A DNA stretch of 64,000 nt. Origin: Andreprevotia sp. IGB-42. GTDB taxonomy: Bacteria; Pseudomonadota; Gammaproteobacteria; Burkholderiales; Chitinibacteraceae. How positions within the stretch are numbered: the first letter of the stretch is position 1; the number at the start of each line of letters is the position of its first letter. The translations under genes were made by a program, and so were the position numbers. Under the pieces are notes generated by a model. The model did not search any database. It had not been told where the DNA came from and saw nothing but the letters and a program-made list of their open reading frames with translations. Positions 40,358 through 49,336 of the stretch are shown piece after piece. The stretch is from NCBI RefSeq assembly GCF_009848685.1, contig NZ_WXTX01000008.1:62001-126000 (forward strand), written 5' to 3'.

Positions 40358-41107
40358 TCAGCGGTGTGCCAGCTGGTTGTTCTCGAACCGCACCTTGTCG
40401 CCCACCCGGTAGCCATGTTCCGCGGTATCGAAGGCGATGGTGTTGGTTTCACCCGAGTTGAGCTGGAAGCTGACTTCGTAGTACTTCTTCTTGCTCACGC
40501 GTTTTTCCACTTCGTTGCCGGCAAAACCGCCGCCGATGGCGCCGATCACCGTGGCCACCGTGCGCCCGGTTCCCTTGCCGACCTGGTTGCCCAGCACACC
40601 ACCCACCACGGCGCCGCCGATCTTGCCCACCAGCGAGCCTTCACCCGGCTTTTCCACTTCTTCCACCTTGGTGATCACGCCGCACGTGGTGCAGGCGGGG
40701 GCAGCCGGTGCGTTCTTGTTGGCCAGCGCCAGCTTCAATGCGGCTTTCTGCTGGTTGAGTGCATCACGCTGGCAGGCGCTGGCATTGGCCTTGTCCAACT
40801 GCTGGCAGAACGCCTGCTGGCTGCGGTAATCGCGGTCTATCTGCGTTTTGGCCTGGCTGTAGGGTTGCGGATAGGTCTTGGGCGTGGCCGGGCTGCGGTC
40901 TTCCCAAGCGCTGTTGTACGCAGATTTGCGGGTGGCCGCGGCATCTTTCTTGCAGCCGGCCTGTTCGGCTTTATCGAGTTCCACGCAAACGGCCAGATCG
41001 TTCTTGTAGTCGGCTTCGATCCGGGCCCGGGCATCGGCCAGCGGTTCTGCACTGGCGACGCCAGCCCAGCCACACAGCAGTACGGTAATCAGCATGATCT
41101 TGCGCAT
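40358..41107 (-). CDS. Glycine-zipper 2TM envelope protein (249 aa)
   Basis: A signal peptide (IMLITVLLCGWAGVASA, cleavage about residue 20) is followed by a cysteine-rich helical region with repeated motifs 'CVELDKAEQAGCKKDA' and 'CQQLDKANASACQRDA', and then the glycine-zipper core 'LVGKIGGAVVGGVLGNQVGKGTGRTVATVIGAIGGGFAGNEVEKR' (about 165-210) of the 17-kDa antigen type. Such proteins are anchored in the envelope. The exact role is unknown. Confidence 0.85.
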   Translation of the reverse strand: MRKIMLITVLLCGWAGVASAEPLADARARIEADYKNDLAVCVELDKAEQAGCKKDAAATRKSAYNSAWEDRSPATPKTYPQPYSQAKTQIDRDYRSQQAFCQQLDKANASACQRDALNQQKAALKLALANKNAPAAPACTTCGVITKVEEVEKPGEGSLVGKIGGAVVGGVLGNQVGKGTGRTVATVIGAIGGGFAGNEVEKRVSKKKYYEVSFQLNSGETNTIAFDTAEHGYRVGDKVRFENNQLAHR

Positions 41108-41251
41108 GGGACTCTCCTTTGTTTAACAGCCTGTCACCCATGATAGACGAGTGCTGCAAAGCGATTGTTCCCCCTGCCGGCCGGGGTGGTGGATTTAGCG
41201 GGGAACGCGGGCTAGAATGAGCGGCTTTGTTTTTTCACCCAGGGCCTACCC

Positions 41252-41578
41252 ATGTTTATCAATACCGCATATGCCGCAGACGCTGCAGCCTCTCCGATGT
41301 CGGGCGTCATGCAGTTCCTGCCGATGGTTGTCATCTTCGTGCTGTTCTACTTCATGCTGATCCGCCCGCAGCAAAAGCGCGCCAAGGAACAGAAGGCAAT
41401 GCTCGATGCGCTGGGCAAGGGTGACGAAATCGTGACCACCGGCGGCATCGTCGGCAAAATCACCAAGGCTGGCGACGCGTATCTGACGCTCGAACTGGCT
41501 GACGGTGTGGAAATCCTTGTCCAGCGCGCTGCCATTGCACAGCGTCTGGAAAAAAACACACTCAAAAACAACAAGTAA
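41252..41578 (+). CDS. yajC: Preprotein translocase accessory subunit
   Basis: A long hydrophobic helix near residues 16-37 (VMQFLPMVVIFVLFYFMLIRP), followed by 'QQKRAKEQKAMLDALGKGDEIVTTGGIVGKI', is the YajC signature; 108 aa is normal. It joins SecD and SecF in the Sec holotranslocon. Just downstream lies secD. Confidence 0.96.
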   Translation: MFINTAYAADAAASPMSGVMQFLPMVVIFVLFYFMLIRPQQKRAKEQKAMLDALGKGDEIVTTGGIVGKITKAGDAYLTLELADGVEILVQRAAIAQRLEKNTLKNNK

Positions 41579-41638
41579 TCACACAGAACAAAGATGCCCG
41601 GCTATGACCGGGCGCTTGTTCCCTGGACGGTCCCGCTC

Positions 41639-43498
41639 ATGAACCGCTATCCGCTATGGATGTATTTTTCGATTCTTGCCCTGCTGGTTGCGGCTGCGCT
41701 CTATACGCTGCCCAACTTTTTCGGCGAGAGCCCAGCCGTGCAGGTGTCTTCCGCCCGCGCCACCGTGAAGGTGGACGCCGCGATGCAAACCCGCGCGGAG
41801 GCCTTGGTGAAGGCTGCCGGCCTCACGCCGGATGCCACGCTGTTTGAACAAGGCTCGGTCAAACTGCGCTTCAAGGACACCGAAGCCCAGCTCAAGGCCA
41901 AGGATGCACTGCAAGCCGCGCTGGGCGACGATTACGTCGTCGCGCTGAACCTGCTGCCGCAAACGCCCACATGGCTGACCAGGATCGGCGCCAAGCCGAT
42001 GTCGCTGGGTCTGGACCTGCGTGGTGGCGTGCACTTCCTGCTGGAAGTGGATATGCGCGCTGCGGTGGACAAGGCGCTGGAAAAAACCGCCGGCGATATC
42101 CGCCGTGAGCTGAAAGACAAGAAGGTGCGCTATGGCCGCGTGGTGCGCGAGCGCGATACGGTCGAAGTGCAACTGCGCGATGCCGCCACCGTGGATGCTG
42201 CCGGCAGTGCCATCCGCAAGCTGCTGCCTACGCTGCAGGTGCAGGACGTCAAGGACGCCAACAATTTCAAGATCGTTGTGAGTTACAACGATGCCGGCCT
42301 GCTGCAGCTGAAAGACCAGGCGGTGAAGCAGAACATCACCACGCTGCATAATCGCGTGAATGAACTGGGCGTGGCCGAGCCGATCATCCAGCAGCAAGGC
42401 CAGGGCCGTATCGTGGTCGAGCTGCCGGGTATCCAGGATACCGCCAAGGCCAAGGACATCCTCGGCCGGACCGCCACGCTGGAAGTGCGCCTGGTGGAAG
42501 ACGACCAGGCCAAGCTTTCCGAAGCGCTGAACGGCAACGTACCAGCCGGTTTTGAACTGCTGAACGAGCGTGGTCGTGATGGCGAGCCGCGCCCGATCCT
42601 GGTGAAGAAGGAAGTGGAGCTCACCGGCGAGAACATCAACGATGCGCAGGCCGGCTTCGACGACAAGAACGAAGCCGCCGTGCATATCAACCTGGACAGC
42701 ACCGGCGCCGCCATTTTCCGCGACCTGACGCATGACAATATTGGCAAGCGCATGGCGATGATCCTGGTGGAGAAAGGCAAGGGCGAAGTGGTGACCGCTC
42801 CGGTGATCCGTGGCGAGATCGGCGGTGGCCGCGTGCAGATTTCCGGCGCCATGGGCGTGGCGGAAGCCAACGATACCGCGCTGCTGCTGCGTGCGGGTTC
42901 GCTGGCGGCACCGATGAACATTGTTGAAGAACGTACCATCGGCCCGAGCCTGGGCAAGGAAAACATCGAGAAGGGTTTCCACTCGACGCTATATGGCTTC
43001 CTGGCCATTGCCGTGTTCATGCTGATCTACTACCGCCTGTTCGGCGTGGTGTCGGCACTGGCACTGGGCGCCAACCTGCTGCTGCTGCTGGCGGCGCTGT
43101 CCATCCTGGGCGTGACGCTCACTTTGCCAGGTATCGCGGCGATTGCGCTGACGCTGGGCATGGCGATCGACTCCAACGTGCTGATCAACGAGCGGGTGCG
43201 TGAAGAACTGCGTAACGGCATGAGCCCGCAAGCGGCCATCACCAATGGCTACAAGCATGCGATGGATACCATCCTGGACTCCAACGTCACCACGCTGATT
43301 GCCGGCCTGGCGCTGCTGATTTTCGGCTCGGGCGCGGTGCGTGGCTTTGCCTGGGTGCATTGCCTTGGCATTCTCACCTCCTTCATCAGCGCGGTGCTGG
43401 TATCGCGCGGCATCATCAACCTGATCTACGGCTATCGTCGCCGCCTGACTGCGCTGTCCATCGGCCAGGTCTGGGTGCCGGATGGGCATAAGGCATAA
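41639..43498 (+). CDS. secD: Protein translocase subunit SecD
   Basis: 'MSLGLDLRGGVHFLLEVDM' (the SecD signature), 'VELPGIQDTAKAKDILGRTATLEVRLVEDD', a large periplasmic part and the C-terminal six-helix bundle with 'MNIVEERTIGPSLGKENIEKGFHS' and 'LTLGMAIDSNVLINERVREELRNGMSPQ' are present over 619 aa. ATG 41639 opens directly at 'MNRYPLWMY'. With SecF it uses the proton motive force to help pull exported proteins. secF begins 11 bp later. Confidence 0.97.
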   Translation: MNRYPLWMYFSILALLVAAALYTLPNFFGESPAVQVSSARATVKVDAAMQTRAEALVKAAGLTPDATLFEQGSVKLRFKDTEAQLKAKDALQAALGDDYVVALNLLPQTPTWLTRIGAKPMSLGLDLRGGVHFLLEVDMRAAVDKALEKTAGDIRRELKDKKVRYGRVVRERDTVEVQLRDAATVDAAGSAIRKLLPTLQVQDVKDANNFKIVVSYNDAGLLQLKDQAVKQNITTLHNRVNELGVAEPIIQQQGQGRIVVELPGIQDTAKAKDILGRTATLEVRLVEDDQAKLSEALNGNVPAGFELLNERGRDGEPRPILVKKEVELTGENINDAQAGFDDKNEAAVHINLDSTGAAIFRDLTHDNIGKRMAMILVEKGKGEVVTAPVIRGEIGGGRVQISGAMGVAEANDTALLLRAGSLAAPMNIVEERTIGPSLGKENIEKGFHSTLYGFLAIAVFMLIYYRLFGVVSALALGANLLLLLAALSILGVTLTLPGIAAIALTLGMAIDSNVLINERVREELRNGMSPQAAITNGYKHAMDTILDSNVTTLIAGLALLIFGSGAVRGFAWVHCLGILTSFISAVLVSRGIINLIYGYRRRLTALSIGQVWVPDGHKA

Positions 43499-43509
43499 GG
43501 GGCCGAATC

Positions 43510-44445
43510 ATGGAATTTTTCCGCATCAAACGCGATATCCCGTTCATGAGCTATGGCCGCCTGACGACGGCCATCTCGCTGGTGACTTTTGTCATTGCCG
43601 TGTTCTTCCTGATTTTCAAGGGCTTGAACTTCGGCGTTGAATTCACCGGCGGCACGGTGATGGAGCTGCGCTACGCCAAGGCGGTGGAGCTGACGCAAAT
43701 CCGCCATGAAGTGGATGCACTCAAGTACGGCGAGGCACAGGTGCAGGCGCTGGGCACCACCCGCGACGTGATGGTGCGCCTGCCCAACATCAAGACCAAG
43801 ACCAGCGCCCAGCTCTCCAACGAAGTGATCGACACGCTGAAGAAGAACCGGCCCGACGTCGAGCTGCGCAAGGTGGAGTTCATCGGCCCTTCGGTGGGTG
43901 ATGAACTGGTCAGCCATGGCCTGACCGCCATCACGCTGGTTTGCGTGGGCATCATGATTTACCTGGCCATCCGTTTCGAGTGGCGCTTTGCGGTGTCGGC
44001 GATCATTGCCAACATGCACGACGTGGTGATCATCCTGGGCTTCTTTGCATTTTTCCAGTGGGAGTTTACGTTGACCGTGCTGGCTGCGGTGCTGGCGGTG
44101 CTGGGTTACTCGGTCAACGAATCGGTGGTGGTATTCGACCGGATCCGCGAGAACTTCCGCAAGCCACAGATGCGCGGCAAGACCGTACCGGAAATCATCG
44201 ACAACGCGATTACCGCCACCATGAGCCGTACCATCATCACCCACGGTTCCACCGAGGCGATGGTGCTGTCGATGCTGGTGTTCGGCGGCCCGGCGCTGCA
44301 TGGTTTTGCCACTGCGCTGACCATCGGCATCCTGTTCGGCATCTATTCGTCGGTACTGGTGGCATCGCCATTGCTGCTGATGTTCGGCGTAACGCGCGAG
44401 AACATGATCAAACCGGTTGCCGTGAAGGAAGAAGCGGTCGTATAA
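43510..44445 (+). CDS. secF: Protein translocase subunit SecF
   Basis: 'LNFGVEFTGGTVMELRYAKAV' is the SecF signature, with 'VEFIGPSVGDELVSHGLTAITLVCVGIMIYLAIRFEWRFA' and 'TLTVLAAVLAVLGYSVNESVVVFDRIREN' for the membrane domain. Length 311 aa is normal. It forms the SecDF complex that helps complete protein export. A terminator follows at 44533-44559. Confidence 0.97.
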   Translation: MEFFRIKRDIPFMSYGRLTTAISLVTFVIAVFFLIFKGLNFGVEFTGGTVMELRYAKAVELTQIRHEVDALKYGEAQVQALGTTRDVMVRLPNIKTKTSAQLSNEVIDTLKKNRPDVELRKVEFIGPSVGDELVSHGLTAITLVCVGIMIYLAIRFEWRFAVSAIIANMHDVVIILGFFAFFQWEFTLTVLAAVLAVLGYSVNESVVVFDRIRENFRKPQMRGKTVPEIIDNAITATMSRTIITHGSTEAMVLSMLVFGGPALHGFATALTIGILFGIYSSVLVASPLLLMFGVTRENMIKPVAVKEEAVV

Positions 44446-44532
44446 GCCGGCAGGCATTGCCTGCAACGTTGCCGGCGCATGCTTCCCGGCACCGCCTGCA
44501 ATGCCGCGGCACCGCTCATGCAACTGTTGATG

Positions 44533-44559
44533 CGCCGGCGAGTCATACGCCGGCGTTTT
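44533..44559 (+). terminator. Terminator after secF
   Basis: CGCCGGCG, a seven-base loop (AGTCATA), CGCCGGCG and a T-run (TTTTC) make a typical intrinsic terminator. It ends the secD-secF transcript. Confidence 0.8.
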
Positions 44560-44604
44560 CTCGTCAATCGCCCTTCAACCCCTTTTCAGCCCAGGTAGAC
44601 CGCA

Positions 44605-45249
44605 ATGGATTTCATGACGATTGTTGATATTTTTCTGCACCTGGACACCCATCTGACCGAATGGGCTACCCAATACGGTACGCTGATCTACTTTCTGCTG
44701 TTTGCAGTCATCTTCTGCGAAACCGGGCTGGTGGTGATGCCGTTCCTGCCCGGTGATTCGCTGCTGTTCGTTGCCGGGCTCGTGGCCGCACTGGGCAAGA
44801 TGGACCCGTTCATCGTCGCTGGCGCCATGGGCGCTGCGGCCGTCCTGGGTGACAGCACCAATTACCTGATCGGCCGCACGCTGGGGGAAAAGCTGTTTTC
44901 CAATCCCAACTCGAAAATCTTCCGCCGTGATTATCTTGAGCGCACACATGCCTTCTACGAAAAGCATGGTGGCAAGACGGTCACACTGGCGCGCTTCCTG
45001 CCTATCGTGCGTACCTTTGCCCCGTTTGTGGCCGGCGTGGGCGAAATGCCTTACCTGCGCTTCCTGGCGTTCTCGGTATTCGGCACCATCCTGTGGGTGG
45101 GCGGCCTGGTGACACTGGGCTATTACTTCGGTAACGTCGAATTCATCCGCAAGAACCTGTCGGTGCTGATCATTGCCATCATCGGCGTCTCGTTTATTCC
45201 GGTCATTGGTGCCGCACTGAAAGAGCGTTTCCGCAAACAACCCGCATGA
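44605..45249 (+). CDS. DedA-family membrane protein (214 aa)
   Basis: The conserved DedA blocks are present: 'ETGLVVMPFLPGDSLLFVAG', 'GAAAVLGDSTNYLIGRTLGEKL' and 'GGKTVTLARFLPIVRTFAPFVAGVGEMPYLRF' with the family's arginine and glycines. It has six or so membrane helices. Members act in lipid carrier (undecaprenyl phosphate) flipping and membrane integrity. The stop overlaps the bioC start (ATGA), so it may be co-expressed with the biotin genes. Confidence 0.92.
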   Translation: MDFMTIVDIFLHLDTHLTEWATQYGTLIYFLLFAVIFCETGLVVMPFLPGDSLLFVAGLVAALGKMDPFIVAGAMGAAAVLGDSTNYLIGRTLGEKLFSNPNSKIFRRDYLERTHAFYEKHGGKTVTLARFLPIVRTFAPFVAGVGEMPYLRFLAFSVFGTILWVGGLVTLGYYFGNVEFIRKNLSVLIIAIIGVSFIPVIGAALKERFRKQPA

Positions 45250-46163
45250 GTCAGGCCAGCAACGAATCCTTCTATACCGACAAGGCGGCCATACGCGCCA
45301 GTTTCGACGCGGCCGCACACAGTTACGATGCGGCCGCGGTACTGCAGCGCGAAGTGGCCGACCGCATGGCCGAGCGGCTCGATTACATCAAGCTGCAGCC
45401 GCAGGCCATGCTCGATGCCGGCTGCGGCACCGGCTACATGGGCAAGCCATTGCAGGCGCGATATGGCAATGCGCAACTGATCGAGCTGGATCTGGCGCCG
45501 GCCATGTTGCAGGTGGCACGCGGCAAGCACGAGGGGGGCGGGCTCAAGGGCCTGTTCAACCGTTTGAGCGGCCGCCGCGCGGTGCAGGTGTGCGGCGATA
45601 TCGAAGCGCTGCCACTGGCCAGTGCATCGGTCGATCTGGTGTGGTCCAGCCTGACCTTGCAGTGGTGCAATACGCCGGATGCGGCATTCCGCGAATTCCA
45701 CCGCGTGCTCAAGCCCGGTGGCCTGCTGATGTTTTCCTCGCTGGGGCCCGATACGCTCAAGGAGCTGCGTGCGGCATTTGCCGGTGTGGATGGCTACAGC
45801 CACGTCAACCAGTTCATCGACATGCATGATCTGGGTGATGCGCTGGGGCACTGCGGCTTTTCCACGCCGGTGATGGACATGGAAATGCTGGCAATGACCT
45901 ACGCCGACGTGCGCGGCGTGATGGACGACCTCAAGGGTATTGGTGCGCACAACCTCACGCATGGCCGCCGCCAGGGCATGATGGGCAAGACTGCCTGGCA
46001 ACGCGTGCTGGCGCAGTACGAGCGCTTGCGCAATGCCGATGGCCTGCTGCCGTGCAGTTACGAAGTGGTTTACGGCCACGCGTGGAAGCCGGAAGCGCGG
46101 CCCGCCAAGGTGCTGGCCGATGGCAGCCAGGTAATCGAATTCCGCCCGCGGCCCAATACCTGA
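45246..46163 (+). CDS. bioC: Malonyl-[ACP] O-methyltransferase
   Basis: 'FDAAAHSYDAAAVLQREVADRMAERLDYI' and 'AMLDAGCGTGYMGKPLQARY' are BioC marks, with 'LVWSSLTLQWCNTPDAAFREFHRVLKPGGLLMFSSLGPDTLKELR' (the 'LQWC' motif) following. It methylates malonyl-ACP to start pimelate synthesis for biotin. bioD lies directly downstream, 11 bp later, giving a bioC-bioD unit. Confidence 0.95.
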   Translation: MSQASNESFYTDKAAIRASFDAAAHSYDAAAVLQREVADRMAERLDYIKLQPQAMLDAGCGTGYMGKPLQARYGNAQLIELDLAPAMLQVARGKHEGGGLKGLFNRLSGRRAVQVCGDIEALPLASASVDLVWSSLTLQWCNTPDAAFREFHRVLKPGGLLMFSSLGPDTLKELRAAFAGVDGYSHVNQFIDMHDLGDALGHCGFSTPVMDMEMLAMTYADVRGVMDDLKGIGAHNLTHGRRQGMMGKTAWQRVLAQYERLRNADGLLPCSYEVVYGHAWKPEARPAKVLADGSQVIEFRPRPNT

Positions 46164-46173
46164 CCGGCCAGCG

Positions 46174-46887
46174 ATGAGCGCCACACGCTATTTCATCACC
46201 GGTACCGATACCGAGGTGGGCAAGACCGTTGCCACCTGCCAACTGCTGCGTGCACTGGCAGCACAGGGCTTGCGGGTGGCGGCGATGAAACCGGTGGCCT
46301 CCGGCTGTGAATGGCGCGATGGTGCGCTGTGGAACAGCGATGTGGCCGCGCATGCTGCCGCGGTGAACGTGTCTGTGCCGGCCGGCTGCGCCAGCCCTTA
46401 CCGCTTCGAGCCTGCCATTTCACCCCACCTGGCGGCACGCGAAGCGGGTGTGGTGGTGGACATGCCGCATTTGCTTGCCTGCGCGGACCAGCTTGCCGGG
46501 CGCTGCGACGTATTGCTGATCGAAGGTGCCGGTGGCTGGTTTGCCCCGCTGAGCGACGAGGCCAGCATGGCTGATCTGGCCCGGCAACTGGCGGCGCCGG
46601 TGATTCTGGTTGTGGGCTTGCGGCTGGGCTGCATCAACCATGCATTGCTCAGCGCCGCAGCCATCCGCGCCAGTGGTTTGCCGCTGGCCGGCTGGATTGC
46701 CAACCATATCGACCCGGCCATGGCGCGGGTGGATGAGAACCTGAACTACCTGGCGTTGCATCTGAATGCGCCACTGCTTGCAGAAATCCCTTATGCTGCT
46801 GACGCAGCCGCCGGGCGGCTGCATGGGCACTTGGTCAGTCTGGTGGGCCAGGGCGCTTGCGCCATGCCCGATGGCGCGCCAAACTGA
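46174..46887 (+). CDS. bioD: ATP-dependent dethiobiotin synthetase
   Basis: 'FITGTDTEVGKTVATCQLLRAL' is the P-loop signature, 'VAAMKPVASGCEWRDGALWNSDV' the substrate-binding block, and 'VLLIEGAGGWFAPLSDEASMADLARQL' the catalytic block. Length 237 aa. It closes the ureido ring of dethiobiotin. It follows bioC; the next gene starts in a partly overlapping area but in another frame. Confidence 0.95.
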   Translation: MSATRYFITGTDTEVGKTVATCQLLRALAAQGLRVAAMKPVASGCEWRDGALWNSDVAAHAAAVNVSVPAGCASPYRFEPAISPHLAAREAGVVVDMPHLLACADQLAGRCDVLLIEGAGGWFAPLSDEASMADLARQLAAPVILVVGLRLGCINHALLSAAAIRASGLPLAGWIANHIDPAMARVDENLNYLALHLNAPLLAEIPYAADAAAGRLHGHLVSLVGQGACAMPDGAPN

Positions 46888-46919
46888 CGATCAACGTGGT
46901 AGCAACCTTGACTGAATCC

Positions 46920-47495
46920 ATGAAACGAAATGTGCGACGCTGGTGTTGTTTCTCGCTGCTGATATTGCTGGTTGCCTGCGCACGGCCGGTATTCCAGGGC
47001 ACCGACCTGACCGGCGCCAATTTCGGCGGTGATTTCCAGCTGACCAGTCATACTGGCAAACCGGGTAAGTTGTCCGATTTCAAGGGCAAAGCAGTGGCGC
47101 TGTTTTTTGGCTACACGCATTGCCCGGATGTGTGCCCTACCACGATGAGCGAGCTGAAAGCCGCCATGCAACAGCTGGGCGACAAGGCTGGTCAGGTGCA
47201 GGTGCTGTTTGTGAGCGTGGATCCGGAACGGGATACGCAGGATGTGCTCAGCCACTATGTGCCGGCGTTCGATGGCCGCTTCATCGGTCTGACCGGCACC
47301 TTGCCCGAGGTGGAGAAAGTGGCCGAGCAATACAAGATCGTCATACAGAAGCAGGGCAGCGGCGCAAACTATACTGTGGATCACAGTGCCGGCACCTATC
47401 TGCTCGACAAGGAAGGCAAGTTGCGCGTGCTGGTGAATTACGGTGCGGGACCGCAAGCATTGGCAAACGATCTCAGCCTGCTGATCAACGAATAA
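46920..47495 (+). CDS. Sco1/SenC-type lipoprotein (191 aa)
   Basis: A lipobox ends at C20 (LLILLVAC), and C68-x3-C72 in 'YTHCPDVCPTT' plus a histidine in 'VDHSAG' form the copper-binding site of Sco proteins. The thioredoxin-like fold shows 'LFFGYTHCPD' and 'VLFVSVDPERDTQDVL'. It delivers copper to cytochrome oxidase or acts as a thiol reductase in the periplasm. ATG 46920 lies after a region overlapping the end of bioD by about 30 bp in the long frame; the chosen start avoids that. Confidence 0.9.
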   Translation: MKRNVRRWCCFSLLILLVACARPVFQGTDLTGANFGGDFQLTSHTGKPGKLSDFKGKAVALFFGYTHCPDVCPTTMSELKAAMQQLGDKAGQVQVLFVSVDPERDTQDVLSHYVPAFDGRFIGLTGTLPEVEKVAEQYKIVIQKQGSGANYTVDHSAGTYLLDKEGKLRVLVNYGAGPQALANDLSLLINE

Positions 47496-47511
47496 GCATT
47501 TGAGCCCAAGC

Positions 47512-48300
47512 ATGAGCGAGAACGTGCCCAGCCCCGCGCAGGCAAACGAACAAGCGGCACCCGCCAGCAGCCCGATACCGGAAGGTGCGGATATTGCCCC
47601 CTATCGGCTGGAAAACCCGCTGGAAGTAGGAGCGGTGTTGCGCCAACTGGCCAGCCGGGGCGATTTCATTACCGTGTACTTCAATGAAGGCCAGCGTTTT
47701 TTGCTGTCCCGCGTGCTGGAAGTGGATATCAAGGGCCGCACCTTCTGTTTTGACTGGGGTGGCCAGGAAGCCACCAATCGCGCCTTGCTGCAATCGGGCC
47801 GCAAGCTGTTCGTGGCGATGCCTGATGGCGTGAAAGTACAGTTTTCAGTCAACGATGTCTCGCAGCAGGATTTCGAGGGCAAGCCGGCATTCATGTCGCC
47901 GTTTCCCGCCGACCTGATCAAATTGCAGCGGCGCGAGTTCTTCCGGCTGGAAACGCCGCTGGGCAAACCCTACAAGGCCAGTTTCACCTTGCCTGATGGC
48001 AGCCGCCACGCCATCAACCTGCATGATCTGTCGCTGGGGGGCGTGGGTTTGTCGGCCAGTGCCAAGGATGGCGTGCTGATCGATCTGGGCCAGACCCTGC
48101 CGCAGGTGCAGATGGACCTGGGATCGGGCGGGGTGCTGGTGGCGGACCTGGAGGTACGTTCCAAACGTGCTTACCACACCAATCTGGGCGAGCAGTTTCA
48201 CATCGGTTGCCGCTTCGTCAATCTGTCACGCGCGGCGGAAGCCAACTTGCAACGCCTGATGGCGCAGCTGGAGCGCGAGCGCAAGGCGCTGACAGGCTGA
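47512..48300 (+). CDS. YcgR-type flagellar brake / PilZ c-di-GMP effector (262 aa)
   Basis: The N-terminal YcgR domain ('EVGAVLRQLASRGDFITVYFNEGQRFLLSRVLEVD') is followed by a PilZ domain with RxxxR (R141-R145, in 'LQRREFFRLE') and DxSxxG ('DLSLGGVGL', from D172), the two c-di-GMP-binding motifs. It slows the flagellar motor on binding c-di-GMP. An in-frame TTG lies upstream at 47500, but ATG 47512 is more likely. Its downstream end is a strong terminator. Confidence 0.93.
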   Translation: MSENVPSPAQANEQAAPASSPIPEGADIAPYRLENPLEVGAVLRQLASRGDFITVYFNEGQRFLLSRVLEVDIKGRTFCFDWGGQEATNRALLQSGRKLFVAMPDGVKVQFSVNDVSQQDFEGKPAFMSPFPADLIKLQRREFFRLETPLGKPYKASFTLPDGSRHAINLHDLSLGGVGLSASAKDGVLIDLGQTLPQVQMDLGSGGVLVADLEVRSKRAYHTNLGEQFHIGCRFVNLSRAAEANLQRLMAQLERERKALTG

Positions 48301-48322
48301 GGCCAGCCGCCCATGACAGCCG

Positions 48323-48348
48323 CAACGCCGCCAGTGCTGGCGGCGTTG
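48323..48348. terminator. Bidirectional terminator
   Basis: CAACGCCGCCAG and CTGGCGGCGTTG surround TG, a perfect 12-bp arm hairpin lying between two converging genes. Confidence 0.7.
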
Positions 48349-48363
48349 TCGTTTGCGCGTGCG

Positions 48364-49314
48364 TCATGCCTTGCTGGCGGCGAGGAAGGCTTCCGCAGTT
48401 GGCCAGCGCAGCTGCAGCCGCAATTCGGCCTTGATGCGCCGGTTATCCAATCGGCGTGATTCATTCAGATAACTGAGCAGGCCGGGCGAGATCACATGCT
48501 GCGCATCGGCCCGGCTGATGCGGGGCGGCCGTGGCAGCGCCAGGTGATCGGCCACCTGGTCGAACCAGTCGCCCATCCGGTGCGGAGCATCGTCACTGGC
48601 GTTGTACACCCGCAGCGGCTTGCCGCGGAACAGCGCCAGGCAGACCGCATGCGCCAGATCATCGGCATGGATGTGGTTGGAGTAGCTGTCCTCTGCCGCG
48701 GCAATTGCCGCTTCGCTGCGCTGGATGCGCGCCACCGGCAGGCGTTCTGCCGCGTAGATGCCGGGGGCGCGCAGCAGCGCCAGTTGCACCTGCTGGCGGC
48801 GTGCCCACGCGCGCAGCGTGCGCTCCGCACTGGCGCGGCGGCGCGCGCGATCGGTATCGGGCGCGGTGTTGCGGGTTTCCTGTACCCAGCTGCCATGGCA
48901 GTTGCCATAGACGCCACTCGTCCCTATATACACGGCACGGGCCGGATGCACGCTGGCACCGCGGCGGGCCGGGGTGGATGCGTGTGGTAAAATCGCCTGT
49001 TGGCTGGCACGCCTGAGTGCCAGTGCCGCCAGCAGGCGACGGGTGCGCAGGTCGGATGGCCCGTTGTTGGCGGGCGGGGCGCTATGCACCAGCCACTGCG
49101 CCACACCGGCAAGGCGGGCAAGGCCTGTACGCTGGTCCAGATCGGCTGCAACCGGCATTACGCCCAGCGCACGCAGTGCCGCCGCTGCCTCGGCAGAGCG
49201 GGCAGTGGCGTAGATGCGGAAGCGCTGTAGCAACCAGGGCAATGCGCGTTGCAGCACATCGCCACAGCCGACGATCAACAGCCGTGGCCGGCGGATATTG
49301 TTTTGTTTAATCAC
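48364..49314 (-). CDS. NAD-dependent epimerase/dehydratase family protein (316 aa)
   Basis: The Rossmann start 'RLLIVGCGDVLQRALPWLLQRFRIYATARS' and the SDR-type 'AVYIGTSGVYGNCHGSWVQE' with 'YSNHIHADDLAHAVCLAL' indicate an NAD(P)-binding epimerase-type protein. The GTG at 49314 is the likely start because an ATG at 49356 would overlap the divergent gene's first codons. It may act on a nucleoside-sugar or a polyketide-like substrate; which is unknown. A terminator lies at its end. Confidence 0.75.
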   Translation of the reverse strand: MIKQNNIRRPRLLIVGCGDVLQRALPWLLQRFRIYATARSAEAAAALRALGVMPVAADLDQRTGLARLAGVAQWLVHSAPPANNGPSDLRTRRLLAALALRRASQQAILPHASTPARRGASVHPARAVYIGTSGVYGNCHGSWVQETRNTAPDTDRARRRASAERTLRAWARRQQVQLALLRAPGIYAAERLPVARIQRSEAAIAAAEDSYSNHIHADDLAHAVCLALFRGKPLRVYNASDDAPHRMGDWFDQVADHLALPRPPRISRADAQHVISPGLLSYLNESRRLDNRRIKAELRLQLRWPTAEAFLAASKA

Positions 49315-49336
49315 TGATTTGAATGCGATCGCGTTA